Positions 47,594 through 56,910 of a stretch of DNA of 64,000 nucleotides are shown piece after piece; the first letter of the stretch is position 1, and every line of letters begins with the position of its first letter. The stretch is from NCBI RefSeq assembly GCF_000718555.1, contig NZ_JOAN01000011.1, forward strand, positions 124,001 to 188,000, written 5' to 3'. Under the pieces are notes generated by a model. That model was given only the letters and a program-made list of their open reading frames with translations. It made no database searches and was not told the DNA's origin. The stretch comes from Micromonospora chokoriensis (GTDB lineage: Bacteria > Actinomycetota > Actinomycetes > Mycobacteriales > Micromonosporaceae). Made by a program: the position numbers and the translations under genes.

Positions 47594-48370
47594 CTAGTCC
47601 GGGTAGGAGGGGTCGATCACCATCTCCCGAATCTCGATGATCCCGGGCCAGAGCCGGGAGACCGGGTCGGTGCCGCGGCGCAGCCAGAGAGTTGTGCCGT
47701 CGGCGGCCGTCGCGGTCTCGATGACGTGGTCGGCATCCGCCTCGATGCGGCCGGTCTCGACCCGGCCCAGGCCAAGCCTCTCCGCCTCGGTCCGCAGGTC
47801 GGCGCGGGCGAGGAACAACAGGGCCGCGCGGCCCGGGTCCACGCCGACCGCGGCGGGCTCGACGCGGGCCAGCCACGGATCCAGCGCCTCCACGGTCCGG
47901 GCGATCGTGGTCGCCGGGACGCTGACGAAGAGCCGGGCGACGACATCGGCCTTGGCCGGCTCGATCTCCAGGTTGCGGTCGGGGGTGAGGCCGGTGCCGT
48001 GGGTCGCGCCCTCCCAGCCCAGTTCCTGGTCGGCCCGGTCGATCACCAGCCGGGTGGCCGGGGGGCCGGACGGGGGTGCGCTGGTCTCGGCGTAGCGGAC
48101 GTTTCGCATGTAACCGAAGTCCTGCTCACGCCAGCCGAAGCGGTGCAGCAGCCGGTGTGCCATGGCGTGCATGGCGCGTTCCTCGTTCACCGCGACGAGG
48201 GAGCCCGACAGCAGCAGGTCCGCGCGTTCGACGTCGACGTCCACCCCGTCAGCGCCGATTTCCTCTGCGAGCGGAGCGTATCGGCGCAGAGTGTCCGCGG
48301 CATTCGCGGTGCCGCGTTCCAGCCTGAGCATCGCCTTCGTCGCGAACGGCGGCTTGCTCCTCTTCGTCAC
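47594..48370 (-). CDS. Hypothetical protein
   Basis: A 258-residue protein I do not recognise. It reads as a genuine alpha/beta protein (LLLSGSLVAVNEERAMHAMA, RLFVSVPATTIARTVEALD, GIIEIREMVIDPSYPD) with no signal peptide or membrane span. GTG 48370 is supported by AAGGAG 5 bp upstream. It lies just downstream of the decayed XRE regulator on the same strand. Confidence 0.65.
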   Translation of the reverse strand: MTKRSKPPFATKAMLRLERGTANAADTLRRYAPLAEEIGADGVDVDVERADLLLSGSLVAVNEERAMHAMAHRLLHRFGWREQDFGYMRNVRYAETSAPPSGPPATRLVIDRADQELGWEGATHGTGLTPDRNLEIEPAKADVVARLFVSVPATTIARTVEALDPWLARVEPAAVGVDPGRAALLFLARADLRTEAERLGLGRVETGRIEADADHVIETATAADGTTLWLRRGTDPVSRLWPGIIEIREMVIDPSYPD

Positions 48371-48435
48371 ACGTGCTCCTTGGTGGAGAGCCTGGCGAAC
48401 CGGGCCCTATTGTCCATGTCCCAATTCGCCCGGTG

Positions 48436-49412
48436 TCATCCGACATGGCGGGTGGCGGCGAGTTGGGCCAGGCCGGCCGGAGCGTCGGCGGACCGCCACA
48501 CGACAGCGACCAGCTTCCGTACCGCCGGCCGGTCGTGCACCTCACTGCGGGCGGTGCGTTCTGCGTCGAGGACCGCCCAACCCGCGCGGTGCATGTCGCC
48601 GGCCCGGGCCGATGTCGCGGGCGATCTCAATTGCCTGGTCGAGCGCCTGGCGGGCAGCACGTTCACTTCCCCCGCCTGCGGCGGCAAGGGCGGCTTGAAG
48701 GAGCAGCGTCCCGCGCAGCGCCACGCTGGCCGAGGATCCGTCGTGTGTACCGAGGCGGTCAGCGGCGACGAGCGCGGCATCCAGAGCGGACCGCCGTCGA
48801 CCACGGGACCGCAAAGCCTGACTCAGTGACACGGTGGCGATGCCGGCCACCTGCGGGTCGTGGGTCGCCAGGGCGACTGTCATTCCCCGGTCGGCGGCCA
48901 GCCAGGCCAACTCCCCCTGGTCGACCTTGACCAGCGCCAGCGCGATGAGCGCGTACACCGACACCAGCAGCGCGGGCGGCGTGCGCTTCGCGGGCGGTGT
49001 GCGCTTCGCGGGCCGCGTCGAGCAGGTCGGGCAGCAGTGCCAGCAACGCCGGGTACCGGGCATGCCGATAGCTCTGCTCGGCATGCTCCAGCCGGGCCCG
49101 CAGCTCCTCGACCAGCGGCGGTCGGTCCCTGCCCGGCAGGTGATAGCGGGCCAGCGCCGTCCGAATCCCGTCCACCCCAGCGGCGACCGGAGTCGGTCGC
49201 ACGGGCCGGGTGGCCAGCAGAACCTCCACGTCGACGCGCAGCGTCTCGGCGACCTCCCGCAGGTTGGACACCCGCTCCAACCGGCGTACCCCACGCTCGA
49301 CCTTGTCCACCCAACTCTTCGACTTACCGAGCCGGTCGGCGAACTGCTGCTGCGTCATGTTCCGTCGTACCCGCCACTGCGCGACCCGGCGACCCACCGG
49401 CAGCTCGTTCAC
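48436..49412 (-). pseudogene. Frameshifted XRE-family transcriptional regulator
   Basis: The N-terminus is a good helix-turn-helix (RNMTQQQFADRLGKSKSWVD, then KVERGVRRLERVSNLREVA) and starts at GTG 49412. Sense then moves between three frames: the first runs to about AAREAHTAREAHAA (near 48980-49015), the second carries LLVSVYALIALALVKVDQGE through QALDQAIEIARDIG, and the third carries DMHRAGWAVLDAERTARSEV to VRKLVAVVWRSADAP and the TGA at 48436. Together they read like the usual 300-400-residue regulator with TPR-like repeats. Two frameshifts (near 48990 and 48605) are inferred. An 18-bp tandem duplication lies at the first. Sequencing error is the alternative. Confidence 0.62.
48972..49007. 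repeat. 18-bp tandem duplication inside the decayed regulator
   Basis: Two 18-bp units (GCGGGCGGCGTGCGCTTC at 48972-48989 and GCGGGCGGTGTGCGCTTC at 48990-49007) differ at one base, with a partial third copy (49008-49013). They encode REAHTA/REAHAA. The length alone keeps frame, so an additional indel nearby is needed for the frameshift. Confidence 0.8.
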
Positions 49413-49428
49413 CGCCGGCCCGTCGCGC

Positions 49429-49626
49429 TCACCGCAGGACCCCCACCACAAACAGCACGAGTACGACCACCGCGATCGCGACGCCGTAGGAGTACTGCCG
49501 CCGGGTGAGCGGCGCCCGCGTCGGCTGGGGCGGACCGGGCACCCGGTCCCCGTCCGGCTGCGGAGGCCGCGCGCCAGCAATGGGGTACGCGGGCGGCAAC
49601 GGCCCGTCCGGCAAACGCTCGTACAA
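49429..49626 (-). CDS. Small C-tail-anchored membrane protein
   Basis: A 65-residue protein: a proline-rich soluble part (LYERLPDGPLPPAYPIAG, PPQPDGDRVPGPPQPTRAPL) and one C-terminal membrane helix (YGVAIAVVVLVLFVVGVLR). A TTG start at 49626 is chosen because a textbook AGGAGG lies 5 bp upstream. It sits 16 bp upstream of the regulator start, probably on the same transcript. Function unknown. Confidence 0.65.
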   Translation of the reverse strand: MYERLPDGPLPPAYPIAGARPPQPDGDRVPGPPQPTRAPLTRRQYSYGVAIAVVVLVLFVVGVLR

Positions 49627-49696
49627 CTGTGCCTCCTCGCGGCACGACGGATTGGAACCCGCCCGCCTGACGCCGTTCAGGACCCTCGCACAACCT

Positions 49697-49773
49697 AGAT
49701 CCACTCGGGTTCCAGGAAGCCGCCGCATCCGGCTCGCGCCCATGCCGCGCTTTCATTGAACACGAGTGGATCT
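49697..49773. repeat. GATC-ended palindromic element
   Basis: Arms 49697-49720 (AGATCCACTCGGGTTCCAGG...) and 49749-49773 pair at about 21 of 25 positions, with a 28-nt loop. The same architecture as the elements at 9702 and 54649 but with different arm sequence. It lies between the tails of the small membrane gene's promoter region and the PIN gene. Confidence 0.7.
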
Positions 49774-49805
49774 TGACGGCGGCCGGGCAGCGGCCGGGCC
49801 GGCGA

Positions 49806-50258
49806 TCATTCGTCCGGCGTGGTCAGCGTCAAAGTCGGGAAGTACGTGCGGTACCAGGCCCCGTCACGGGTCAGCAGGTGGTATCGGCACACCGCCACAT
49901 GCGCCCCGACGTAGAAGTCGGCAAGCGCGGACCGCTTCACGCCGCCCAGTTTCCGGTACCGCGCGTACGCCTTGCCGGCGAGGGAGCCCGCCAGGTAGGG
50001 CAGCTCCTCGCGAAGGAAGTCCCCCGCCGGCAATGCCTCGTCCAGCTCTTCGATCCGGTCGAAACGAACCGACACCTCGGCGTACACGATGGGGTTGATC
50101 ACCAGATCGCCCGCGTCGCGGGCCTCAGCGAGGGCGGTGCCGGACCACTCCGCCCACTTGGGGTCGTCGGTGAGGATGTCCAGCAGCACGTTTGTGTCGA
50201 CCAGGGTCGTGGTCGCGTCTGGTGAGCGGGCAGGCAGGGCGCGGTCACGTAATACCAA
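49806..50258 (-). CDS. PIN-domain ribonuclease (VapC-like toxin), no adjacent antitoxin
   Basis: A protein of about 150 residues. The four PIN acidic residues are all present: LVDTNVLLDIL (Asp), PIVYAEVSV (Glu), ALADFYVGAHV (Asp) and LLTRDGAWY (Asp). VapC proteins cleave tRNA or rRNA. The start is unsure: I give TTG 50258; GTG 50264 and GTG 50300 are also in frame, none with a good ribosome site. No VapB-like gene lies upstream, where glgE begins on the other strand. A rare TTA codon sits at position 3 of this start. Confidence 0.78.
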   Translation of the reverse strand: MVLRDRALPARSPDATTTLVDTNVLLDILTDDPKWAEWSGTALAEARDAGDLVINPIVYAEVSVRFDRIEELDEALPAGDFLREELPYLAGSLAGKAYARYRKLGGVKRSALADFYVGAHVAVCRYHLLTRDGAWYRTYFPTLTLTTPDE

Positions 50259-50265
50259 CGACACG

Positions 50266-50277
50266 CGACACGTGTCG
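50266..50277. promoter_or_regulatory. Perfect palindrome at the VapC start
   Basis: CGACACGTGTCG is a perfect 12-bp palindrome, preceded by another CGACACG half-site at about 50259-50265. It lies 8 bp upstream of the TTG start and 88 bp from the divergent glgE start. This is the expected place for toxin-antitoxin autoregulation, although no antitoxin was found. Confidence 0.45.
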
Positions 50278-50364
50278 ATTCGCGATCCGAGCGATGTCAC
50301 TGCGGGAGCGGCACCTGGGGTGCTTGGCCGCGCGCGAACGGATCTCGCGCAGTAGGTTGGCGGG

Positions 50365-52545
50365 GTGACTGGACGGTTCCCGATCGAAGACGTCTCCCCC
50401 GTCGTCTCGTGCGGGCGATACCCGGCGAAGGCGGTGGTCGACGAGCCGGTTCCGGTGTCGGCGCGCGCCTACCGGGAGGGGCACGACGCGCTGGGCTGCA
50501 ACGTGGTGTGGGCTGGTCCGGACGGCGTGAGCCGACCGTTCACCCGGATGCGCCCCGGCGAACCCGGCCAGGACCGTTGGCACGCCACCATCGCACCGGA
50601 CGCCGTCGGCTCCTGGACCTTCTCCGTCGAGGCGTTCCAGGACCCGTACCTGACCTGGCAGAACGCGGTGACCAAGAAGATCGCCGCCGGGCAGGGGCCG
50701 GAGGACCTGGCCAACGACCTGGCCGAGGGCACGCGGGTGCTCGCGGCCGCCCGGGATCTCGTACCGAGCGCCGACCGGCCCCGGGTCGCCGACGCGCTCA
50801 CCGCGCTCGTCGACACCGACCTGCCGCTGGCGCAGCGGGTCGATCCGGCGCTGGCCCTGGCCGACCTGCTCTGGGAGCACCCGGTACGAGAGATGGTCAC
50901 CGCCGGTGACACGTACTCGATCTGGGTTGACCGCAAGCGGGCGCTCTACTCGGCCTGGTACGAGTTCTTCCCCCGCTCCGAAGGAGCGGTGGGGGACGTC
51001 TCCGGCACCTTCGCGACCGCCACCGAGCGGCTGGCGGGGGTGGCCGCGATGGGCTTCGACGTGCTCTACCTGCCGCCGATCCACCCGATCGGCCGGGTGA
51101 ACCGCAAGGGCCGCAACAACGCGCTCACCGCCGGGCCGACCGACGTGGGCTCACCGTGGGCGATCGGGGCCGCCGAGGGCGGCCACGACACGATCCACCC
51201 CGATCTGGGTACGCCGGCAGACTTCCGGGCCTTCATCCAGGCGGCGGCCGCGCAGGGCCTGGAAGTGGCGATGGACCTGGCGTTGCAGTGCGCGCCGGAC
51301 CACCCGTGGGTCACCGAGCACCCGGAGTGGTTCACCACCCGGGCCGACGGCAGCATCGCGTACGCGGAGAACCCGCCGAAGAAGTACCAGGACATCTACC
51401 CGGTCAACTTCGACAACGATCCGGAGGGCATCCGGGCCGAGGTGCTGCGGGTGGTCCTGCACTGGGTCGGCGAGGGCATCCGGATCTTCCGGGTGGACAA
51501 CCCGCACACCAAGCCGTTCGACTTCTGGCACTGGCTGATCGCCGAGGTCAAGGCGGTCGATGAGGACGTGCTGTTCCTGGCCGAGGCGTTCACCCGGCCC
51601 GCCATCATGCACGGCCTCGGCAAGATCGGCTTCACCCAGTCGTACACCTATTTCACCTGGCGCACGACGGCCGCCGAAATGCGGGCGTACTGCGAAGAGC
51701 TGATCGAGGCGGCCGACTACATGCGGCCGAACTTCTGGCCGAACACGCCGGACATCCTGCACGAGTCGTTGCAGCACGGCGGCCCGCCGATGTTCAAGAT
51801 CCGGGCGGTGCTGGCCGCGCTGCTCTCCCCCTCCTGGGGCCTGTACGCGGGCTACGAGCTGTTCGAGCACGTGGCCCGGCCTGGCGCGGAGGAGTACCTG
51901 GACAACGAGAAGTACGAGCTGCGGCCCCGGGACTGGGCCGGCGCCGAGGCGCAGGGCCGCTCGCTGGCGCCGTTCCTGGCCACCCTCAATCGGGTACGCC
52001 ACGACAACCCCGCCCTGCACCAGCTCCGCAACCTACGCTTCCACGAGATCGACAACCCGGCGCTGCTCTGCTGGTCCAAGCACGACCCGGAGACCGGCAA
52101 CACGGTCATCGTGGTCTGCTCGTTCGACTCGCGCGAGGTGCAGTGGGGCAACACCACCCTCGACATGCCGGCGCTCGGCTTCGACTGGCACGAGCGGTTC
52201 ACGGTGCACGACGAGCTGACCGGCACCAGCTACGACTGGGGTCAGCGCAACGCGGTGCGGCTCGACCCGTACCTGCAACCGGCGCACGTCCTGATGGTCC
52301 GTCGCCCGACCCCACCGAGCGTGCCGCTGCCGGCGGGCGCCGAGCCGGCGGACCTCACCGTCGCCGATGTGCCGGACGACCTGTCCGGCGGCACCGCGCC
52401 GGCAGCACCCGCACCGACAGCTCCCGTTCCGACTCCGCCCCGCCGGTCGGGCCCGGTTCCGACCCCACCGCGCCGATCGGCGACCCGCCCGCCCGCCTCC
52501 GCACCGACCGACGCCGCCCCGAAGGACGCCCGATGGACCAGCTGA
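50365..52545 (+). CDS. glgE: Alpha-1,4-glucan:maltose-1-phosphate maltosyltransferase
   Basis: A 726-residue GH13_3 enzyme that adds maltosyl units from alpha-maltose-1-phosphate to a glucan chain. N-terminal beta-domain (1-110), helical insert (110-190), GH13 barrel (from about 190, [20 protein letters not shown]). The nucleophile is D378 ([17 protein letters not shown]) and the acid/base E407 ([19 protein letters not shown]). [16 protein letters not shown] is a GlgE signature. The last 70 residues form an unusual Pro/Ala/Arg tail with a repeated PVPTPPRRS unit (52425-52480). GTG 50365 follows GGCGGG. Its end overlaps glgB by 13 bp. Confidence 0.96.
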   Translation: MTGRFPIEDVSPVVSCGRYPAKAVVDEPVPVSARAYREGHDALGCNVVWAGPDGVSRPFTRMRPGEPGQDRWHATIAPDAVGSWTFSVEAFQDPYLTWQNAVTKKIAAGQGPEDLANDLAEGTRVLAAARDLVPSADRPRVADALTALVDTDLPLAQRVDPALALADLLWEHPVREMVTAGDTYSIWVDRKRALYSAWYEFFPRSEGAVGDVSGTFATATERLAGVAAMGFDVLYLPPIHPIGRVNRKGRNNALTAGPTDVGSPWAIGAAEGGHDTIHPDLGTPADFRAFIQAAAAQGLEVAMDLALQCAPDHPWVTEHPEWFTTRADGSIAYAENPPKKYQDIYPVNFDNDPEGIRAEVLRVVLHWVGEGIRIFRVDNPHTKPFDFWHWLIAEVKAVDEDVLFLAEAFTRPAIMHGLGKIGFTQSYTYFTWRTTAAEMRAYCEELIEAADYMRPNFWPNTPDILHESLQHGGPPMFKIRAVLAALLSPSWGLYAGYELFEHVARPGAEEYLDNEKYELRPRDWAGAEAQGRSLAPFLATLNRVRHDNPALHQLRNLRFHEIDNPALLCWSKHDPETGNTVIVVCSFDSREVQWGNTTLDMPALGFDWHERFTVHDELTGTSYDWGQRNAVRLDPYLQPAHVLMVRRPTPPSVPLPAGAEPADLTVADVPDDLSGGTAPAAPAPTAPVPTPPRRSGPVPTPPRRSATRPPASAPTDAAPKDARWTS

Positions 52546-54635
52546 TCTCCGGCGCGACGCACGACCCGCACGCGCTGCTCGGCGCGCACCCCGCCGACGG
52601 CTCGACGACGATCCGCACGATGCGTCGGGGTGCCGGCGACGTCGTGCTGCTCGTCGGCGACGAGCGGCACCCGATGAAGCGGGTGCACGACGTGGGCGTC
52701 TTCGAGGCCCAGGTCGAGGGCACTGTGCTCGACTACCGGGTGGAGGTCGACGGCACCGCCCACGACGACCCGTACCGCTACCCACCGACCCTCGGTGAGC
52801 TGGACCTGCACCTGATCCGCGAGGGCCGGCACGAGCGGCTGTGGGAGGCGCTCGGCGCGCGGGTCTTCGACGAGGGCGTCGCGTTCAGCGTCTGGGCGCC
52901 CAACGCCCGTGGGGTCCGGGTCATCGGCGACTTCACCGGCTGGTCCCCCGACGACGGCTGGCCGATGCGGTCACTCGGCTCCAGCGGGGTGTGGGAGCTG
53001 TTCGTCCCCAACGCCCGGGTCGGGGCCCGCTACAAGTACCGGGTGCTCGGCGCCGACGGGCAGTGGCGGGACAAGGCCGACCCCCTGGCCGCGTACGCCG
53101 AGGTGCCGCCGGCCACCGCCTCGGTGGTGCACCACTCGACGTACCGGTGGGACGACGCGGACTGGCTGGCCCGGCGGGCCGAACGGCAGCCGCACCAGGA
53201 GCCGATGAGCGTCTACGAGGTGCACCTCGGCTCGTGGCGGCCCGGCCTGGGCTACCGCGAGCTGGCCGAACAGCTCACCGCGTACGTCACCGAGTTGGGC
53301 TTCACGCACGTGGAGTTCCTGCCGGTGATGGAGCACCCGTTCGGCGGCTCCTGGGGCTACCAGGTGACCGGCTACTACGCGCCGACCTCCCGCTTCGGCG
53401 ACCCGGACGAGTTCCGCCACCTGGTGGACCGGCTGCACGCCGCCGGCATCGGCGTACTCCTGGACTGGGTGCCCGCGCACTTCCCGAAGGACGAGTGGGC
53501 CCTCGCGCGCTTCGACGGCACCCCGCTCTACGAGCACCCCGACCCGCGGCGCGGCGAGCACCCCGACTGGGGCACGTACGTCTTCGACTTCGGCCGCAAC
53601 GAGGTGCGCAACTTCCTGGTCGCGAACGCGCTCTACTGGTGCGACCAGTTCCACATCGACGGGCTGCGGGTCGACGCGGTCGCGTCGATGCTCTACCTGG
53701 ACTACTCCCGCAACCACGGCGAGTGGGCCCCGAACAAGTACGGCGGTCGGGAGAACCTGGAGGCCATCGCGTTCATGCAGGAGGTGAACGCGACCGTCTA
53801 CAAGCACCACGCCGGCGTCGTCATGATCGCCGAAGAGTCCACCGCCTGGCCGGGTGTCACCCGCTCCACGGCCGAGGGCGGGCTGGGCTTCGGGTTCAAG
53901 TGGAACATGGGCTGGATGCACGACACCCTGCTCTACACCTCGAAGGACCCGATCTACCGCCAGCATCACCACCACCAGCTCACCTTCTCCCTGGCGTACG
54001 CCTGGAGCGAGAACTACGTGCTGCCGATCAGCCACGACGAGGTCGTGCACGGCAAGGGCTCGCTGGCCGCCAAGATGCCCGGCGACACCTGGCAGCGACT
54101 GGCGAACGTGCGGGCGCTGCTGGCGTACATGTGGGCGCATCCCGGCAAGCAACTGCTCTTCATGGGCTCCGAGCTGGCCGACGACCGGGAGTGGAGCGAG
54201 GAGCGCGGCCTCGACTGGTACCTGCTGCACGACCCGGCCCGCGCCGGCGTGCAACGCCTCGTCGGTGACCTCAACCGGGTCTACCGGGACACCCCGGCGC
54301 TCTGGGCCCAGGACACCGAACCGGCCGGGTTCCGCTGGATCGCCGGCGACGACGTCGCCAACAACACCGTGTCGTTCGTCCGGATCGCCCCGGACGGCTC
54401 GACGCTGGTCTGCGTGGCGAACTTCTCCGCCCAGCCACTGCATGACTACCGGATCGGGTTGCCGGCCGGCGGGACCTGGCAAGAGGTGCTCAACACCGAC
54501 GCGCACCACTACGGCGGGTCCGGGGTGGGCAACCTGGGCGCCGTGCACGCCGAGGACGTGCCGTGGCACGGCATGGTGGCGTCAGCGGCGCTCCAGGTCC
54601 CCCCGCTGGGAGCCGTCTGGCTCCGCCAGAGCTAA
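52533..54635 (+). CDS. glgB: 1,4-alpha-glucan branching enzyme
   Basis: A 700-residue GH13_9 branching enzyme that introduces alpha-1,6 branches. Two N-terminal CBM48-like domains (1-220; [17 protein letters not shown]) are followed by the barrel. Nucleophile D381 ([19 protein letters not shown]) and acid/base E434 ([12 protein letters not shown]) are in place; [14 protein letters not shown] carries the transition-state His and Asp. ATG 52533 with GAAGGA upstream lies inside the 3' end of glgE. Three palindromic elements follow its stop. Confidence 0.97.
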   Translation: MDQLISGATHDPHALLGAHPADGSTTIRTMRRGAGDVVLLVGDERHPMKRVHDVGVFEAQVEGTVLDYRVEVDGTAHDDPYRYPPTLGELDLHLIREGRHERLWEALGARVFDEGVAFSVWAPNARGVRVIGDFTGWSPDDGWPMRSLGSSGVWELFVPNARVGARYKYRVLGADGQWRDKADPLAAYAEVPPATASVVHHSTYRWDDADWLARRAERQPHQEPMSVYEVHLGSWRPGLGYRELAEQLTAYVTELGFTHVEFLPVMEHPFGGSWGYQVTGYYAPTSRFGDPDEFRHLVDRLHAAGIGVLLDWVPAHFPKDEWALARFDGTPLYEHPDPRRGEHPDWGTYVFDFGRNEVRNFLVANALYWCDQFHIDGLRVDAVASMLYLDYSRNHGEWAPNKYGGRENLEAIAFMQEVNATVYKHHAGVVMIAEESTAWPGVTRSTAEGGLGFGFKWNMGWMHDTLLYTSKDPIYRQHHHHQLTFSLAYAWSENYVLPISHDEVVHGKGSLAAKMPGDTWQRLANVRALLAYMWAHPGKQLLFMGSELADDREWSEERGLDWYLLHDPARAGVQRLVGDLNRVYRDTPALWAQDTEPAGFRWIAGDDVANNTVSFVRIAPDGSTLVCVANFSAQPLHDYRIGLPAGGTWQEVLNTDAHHYGGSGVGNLGAVHAEDVPWHGMVASAALQVPPLGAVWLRQS

Positions 54636-54648
54636 CCGGGGCCACCGA

Positions 54649-54723
54649 GTCGATCATGGAGTTGTGGTGGGTGACAAAGCGCCCGCACAACACCAAACCA
54701 GGCACCACAACTCCATGATCGAC
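54649..54723. repeat. GATC-ended palindromic element, copy 2
   Basis: Perfect 21-bp arms (54649-54669 with 54703-54723; left arm GTCGATCATGGAGTTGTGG...) surround a 33-nt loop. It is nearly identical over its full length to 9702-9780, including the loop, so the two are copies of one element. It begins 14 bp after the glgB stop. Confidence 0.88.
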
Positions 54724-54746
54724 GGAGCAGCTCCGCCCCTTCTCCG

Positions 54747-54815
54747 CGATCTTGCACTTTCTGTCGCGGCATAGGAGGCATTACGCGCAATTCGGCGACC
54801 GAAACTGCAAGATCG
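54747..54815. repeat. GATC-ended palindromic element, second type
   Basis: Arms 54747-54767 (CGATCTTGCACTTTCTGTCG) and 54795-54815 pair at 19 of 21 positions around a 27-nt loop. The arm sequence is unrelated to the first type apart from the terminal CGATC. Confidence 0.82.
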
Positions 54816-54868
54816 GCGCGGGCGGGGCGATCCCGTCAGCACCGGACCCACAAATGACGCCGTCCGCT

Positions 54869-54930
54869 TGATCACTTGATGCTGAGTAGCTCTGTGGATC
54901 TCCTGGCAACTACTCACCATCAAGTGATCA
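54869..54930. repeat. GATC-ended palindromic element, third type
   Basis: Arms 54869-54889 (TGATCACTTGATGCTGAGTA) and 54910-54930 pair at 20 of 21 positions around a 20-nt loop. Arm sequence differs from the two preceding elements apart from the terminal TGATCA. Confidence 0.82.
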
Positions 54931-55042
54931 TGGGTGCGAAGCGTGCGCTGGCGCTGAATTAGCCTCCTTCCGAGAGGGTTCACCGAGAAGGGGCTGCTGG
55001 ATCGCGTCGGTCACGATCGCCACCACCAACATTGCATGACTG

Positions 55043-55654
55043 TCATCGACTCAAGGCACCCAATTTTGCTCGAACGAAGTCCGCGACCGCTGCTACGAGC
55101 TTGCCTTCGGCGAAACCTTCGCGTGTCGCCCCACTTTCTCGATCGGCAAGGCTGAGCAGCACGAGGAACTGCCCGAATCTGAGCCAGAAGGACGAAACTC
55201 TGCATTCCCCGTTCTGGCCGTGTACGCAAATCTCCTCAGCATTGTCGGCGCTGGCGAGAGTAAGTGTCGAAACGGTGACCTGGGAGAAGTCTTCCCGATA
55301 ACCGCCCTCCGGCCCACCATTTCGCCAAGAGACATCGCCCCAGAACAAGTTTCTGGCCTTTGACACCTCGAGGCGGAGGACAACGCCGCTGTCACCGACC
55401 TGCCAGCGCCTGACTTTAGTGCCAGCCGCACCGGGTAGATCGAAATTCTCTTCACCGACCAATGGGGCAGGCACAGAGTCGGCGACGACGGCCGCAGGAA
55501 CGAGCAGACCCTCCACGTTGAAGTTCCGATTCTCCTGTCGCACTACAGGGCGCAGCCCCCACAGCAGGGCCAAGGCCACGACGACAACGAAACCCAGGAG
55601 AAGTGTCGCAGCCCTCTTCCCCGCCGCTGCGCTATGGAAGATCATCACGCGCAC
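55043..55654 (-). CDS. Hypothetical membrane-anchored protein, lower GC
   Basis: A 203-residue protein of unknown function. Residues 14-34 form one N-terminal membrane helix (AATLLLGFVVVVALALLWG), and the rest should lie outside the membrane: VGEENFDLPGAAGTKVRRW, NLFWGDVSWRNGGPEGGYRE, and a VCHGQ-like pair of cysteines (EICVHGQNGECRVSS) that could form a disulfide. Codon use is visibly less GC-biased than in neighbours, which may mean recent acquisition. GTG 55654 is used; ATG 9 bp downstream is equally possible. Confidence 0.68.
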   Translation of the reverse strand: MRVMIFHSAAAGKRAATLLLGFVVVVALALLWGLRPVVRQENRNFNVEGLLVPAAVVADSVPAPLVGEENFDLPGAAGTKVRRWQVGDSGVVLRLEVSKARNLFWGDVSWRNGGPEGGYREDFSQVTVSTLTLASADNAEEICVHGQNGECRVSSFWLRFGQFLVLLSLADRESGATREGFAEGKLVAAVADFVRAKLGALSR

Positions 55655-55701
55655 GATAGTCGATTACCTGCGCCAGCCTCGGAAGGGCCTTTCGGGTGCG
55701 G

Positions 55702-56778
55702 TCAGACCAGGCCGGCGTCGCGCAGCAGCATCCAGAGGCCGGCGCCGTCCGGGGCGGACAGCCACTTCTGCCCCACCGGCCCCGAGGATGGACGGCCGGC
55801 CGGGGCGGGCAGGCTACCGGCCAGCACCGACTGGGTCGGGGAGAGACGGCGGATCGCCACCCCGGCGACGTTCTCCGGGTGGGCGGCGGCGAACTCCCGG
55901 TAGATCTCCTGGTCGTGCTGGCCGTCGTCGCCGACCAGCAGCCAGCGCACGTCGGGGAACTCCCGGGCCAGCCGGGCCAGCGTGACCCGCTTGTGCTCCA
56001 TGCCGCTGCGGAACCAGCGGTCGGCGGTCGGGCCCCAGTCGGTGAGCAGCAGCGGCCCGGCCGGGTAGAGGTGCCGGGACAGGAAGCGGGTCAGGGTGGG
56101 CGCCACGTTCCACGCGCCGGTGGAGAGGTAGAAGACCGGCGCGCCGGGGTGCGCGGTGACCAGCCGTTCGTAGAGCACCGCCATGCCGGGTACGGCGGCG
56201 CGGGCGTGCTCGTCGAGCACGAACGTGTTCCAGGCGGCGAGTAGCGGCCGGGGCAGCGCGGTCACCATGACCGTGTCGTCGATGTCGGAGAGGATGCCGA
56301 ACTTGACGTCCGGGTCGAGGATGCGCACCGGCGCGTCGACCGGCTCGGCGTCCGGGACGCTGAGCCGGACCGTGCCCCAACCGGGTGGCAGGTCGGCCTC
56401 GACAAGCGTGTCGACGAAGCCACTGCGGTCGGCCTGCGTCTCGTGTCGCACCCCGCCGGCCTCGATGGTCACGGTGACGTGCTTGTTGGGCAGGGTGGTG
56501 AAGCTGCGCCAGCCGCGGACCTTGTCCAGCCGACCCCGCTGGCGGGTGTCCGGACGGCCGAGCAGGACCCGGCACATCACCCGCACCCAGCCCGGTGCGC
56601 CATAGCCGGTGTACGCGACGATGTTGACCCGCCAGCCGGTGCGCCGCAGCCGACGCTGGACGAGCTGGTGCACGGCGTCCTCGATCCGCGCAGCCCGGTG
56701 CAGGTTCGGAACGGCCAGTTGGCCGGCGGGAGTGGGTGGCACGCGCCAACCCTGCCACACGCCGTCAGCCACGGCCAC
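55702..56778 (-). CDS. App1-like phosphatase-domain protein (DUF2183)
   Basis: A 358-residue protein. The HAD-like catalytic block is FGILSDIDDTVMVTALPRPL (DxDxT motif), with FYLSTGAWNVAPTLTRFL and LLVGDDGQHDQEIYREFA as later motifs. This is the catalytic domain of App1-type phosphatidate phosphatases; the bacterial role is not defined. The N-terminal 150 residues form a beta-rich domain (VNIVAYTGYGAPGWVRVM). GTG 56778 is the start used. It is divergent from the GT-C gene. Confidence 0.83.
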   Translation of the reverse strand: MAVADGVWQGWRVPPTPAGQLAVPNLHRAARIEDAVHQLVQRRLRRTGWRVNIVAYTGYGAPGWVRVMCRVLLGRPDTRQRGRLDKVRGWRSFTTLPNKHVTVTIEAGGVRHETQADRSGFVDTLVEADLPPGWGTVRLSVPDAEPVDAPVRILDPDVKFGILSDIDDTVMVTALPRPLLAAWNTFVLDEHARAAVPGMAVLYERLVTAHPGAPVFYLSTGAWNVAPTLTRFLSRHLYPAGPLLLTDWGPTADRWFRSGMEHKRVTLARLAREFPDVRWLLVGDDGQHDQEIYREFAAAHPENVAGVAIRRLSPTQSVLAGSLPAPAGRPSSGPVGQKWLSAPDGAGLWMLLRDAGLV

Positions 56779-56910
56779 GCGAGCCGGTCACGGCCACGCC
56801 GACTGAAGCCGAGCTGCGGCCCGCGAGCCAGCCCCGGCAGCGCCGATCCAGCCCGGCGGCCTGGTCGAACGTGAAACACTCCGGTCGGGACGACGACGGG
56901 GGCGTTGGTC

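Larger units (their letters stand above)
54636..55042. other. Non-coding interval with three consecutive palindromes
   Basis: These 407 bases hold three different long-armed palindromes in tandem (54649-54723, 54747-54815, 54869-54930), each with GATC at the outer end of its arms. From 54931 to 55042 I see no gene, repeat or clear promoter. Confidence 0.75.
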
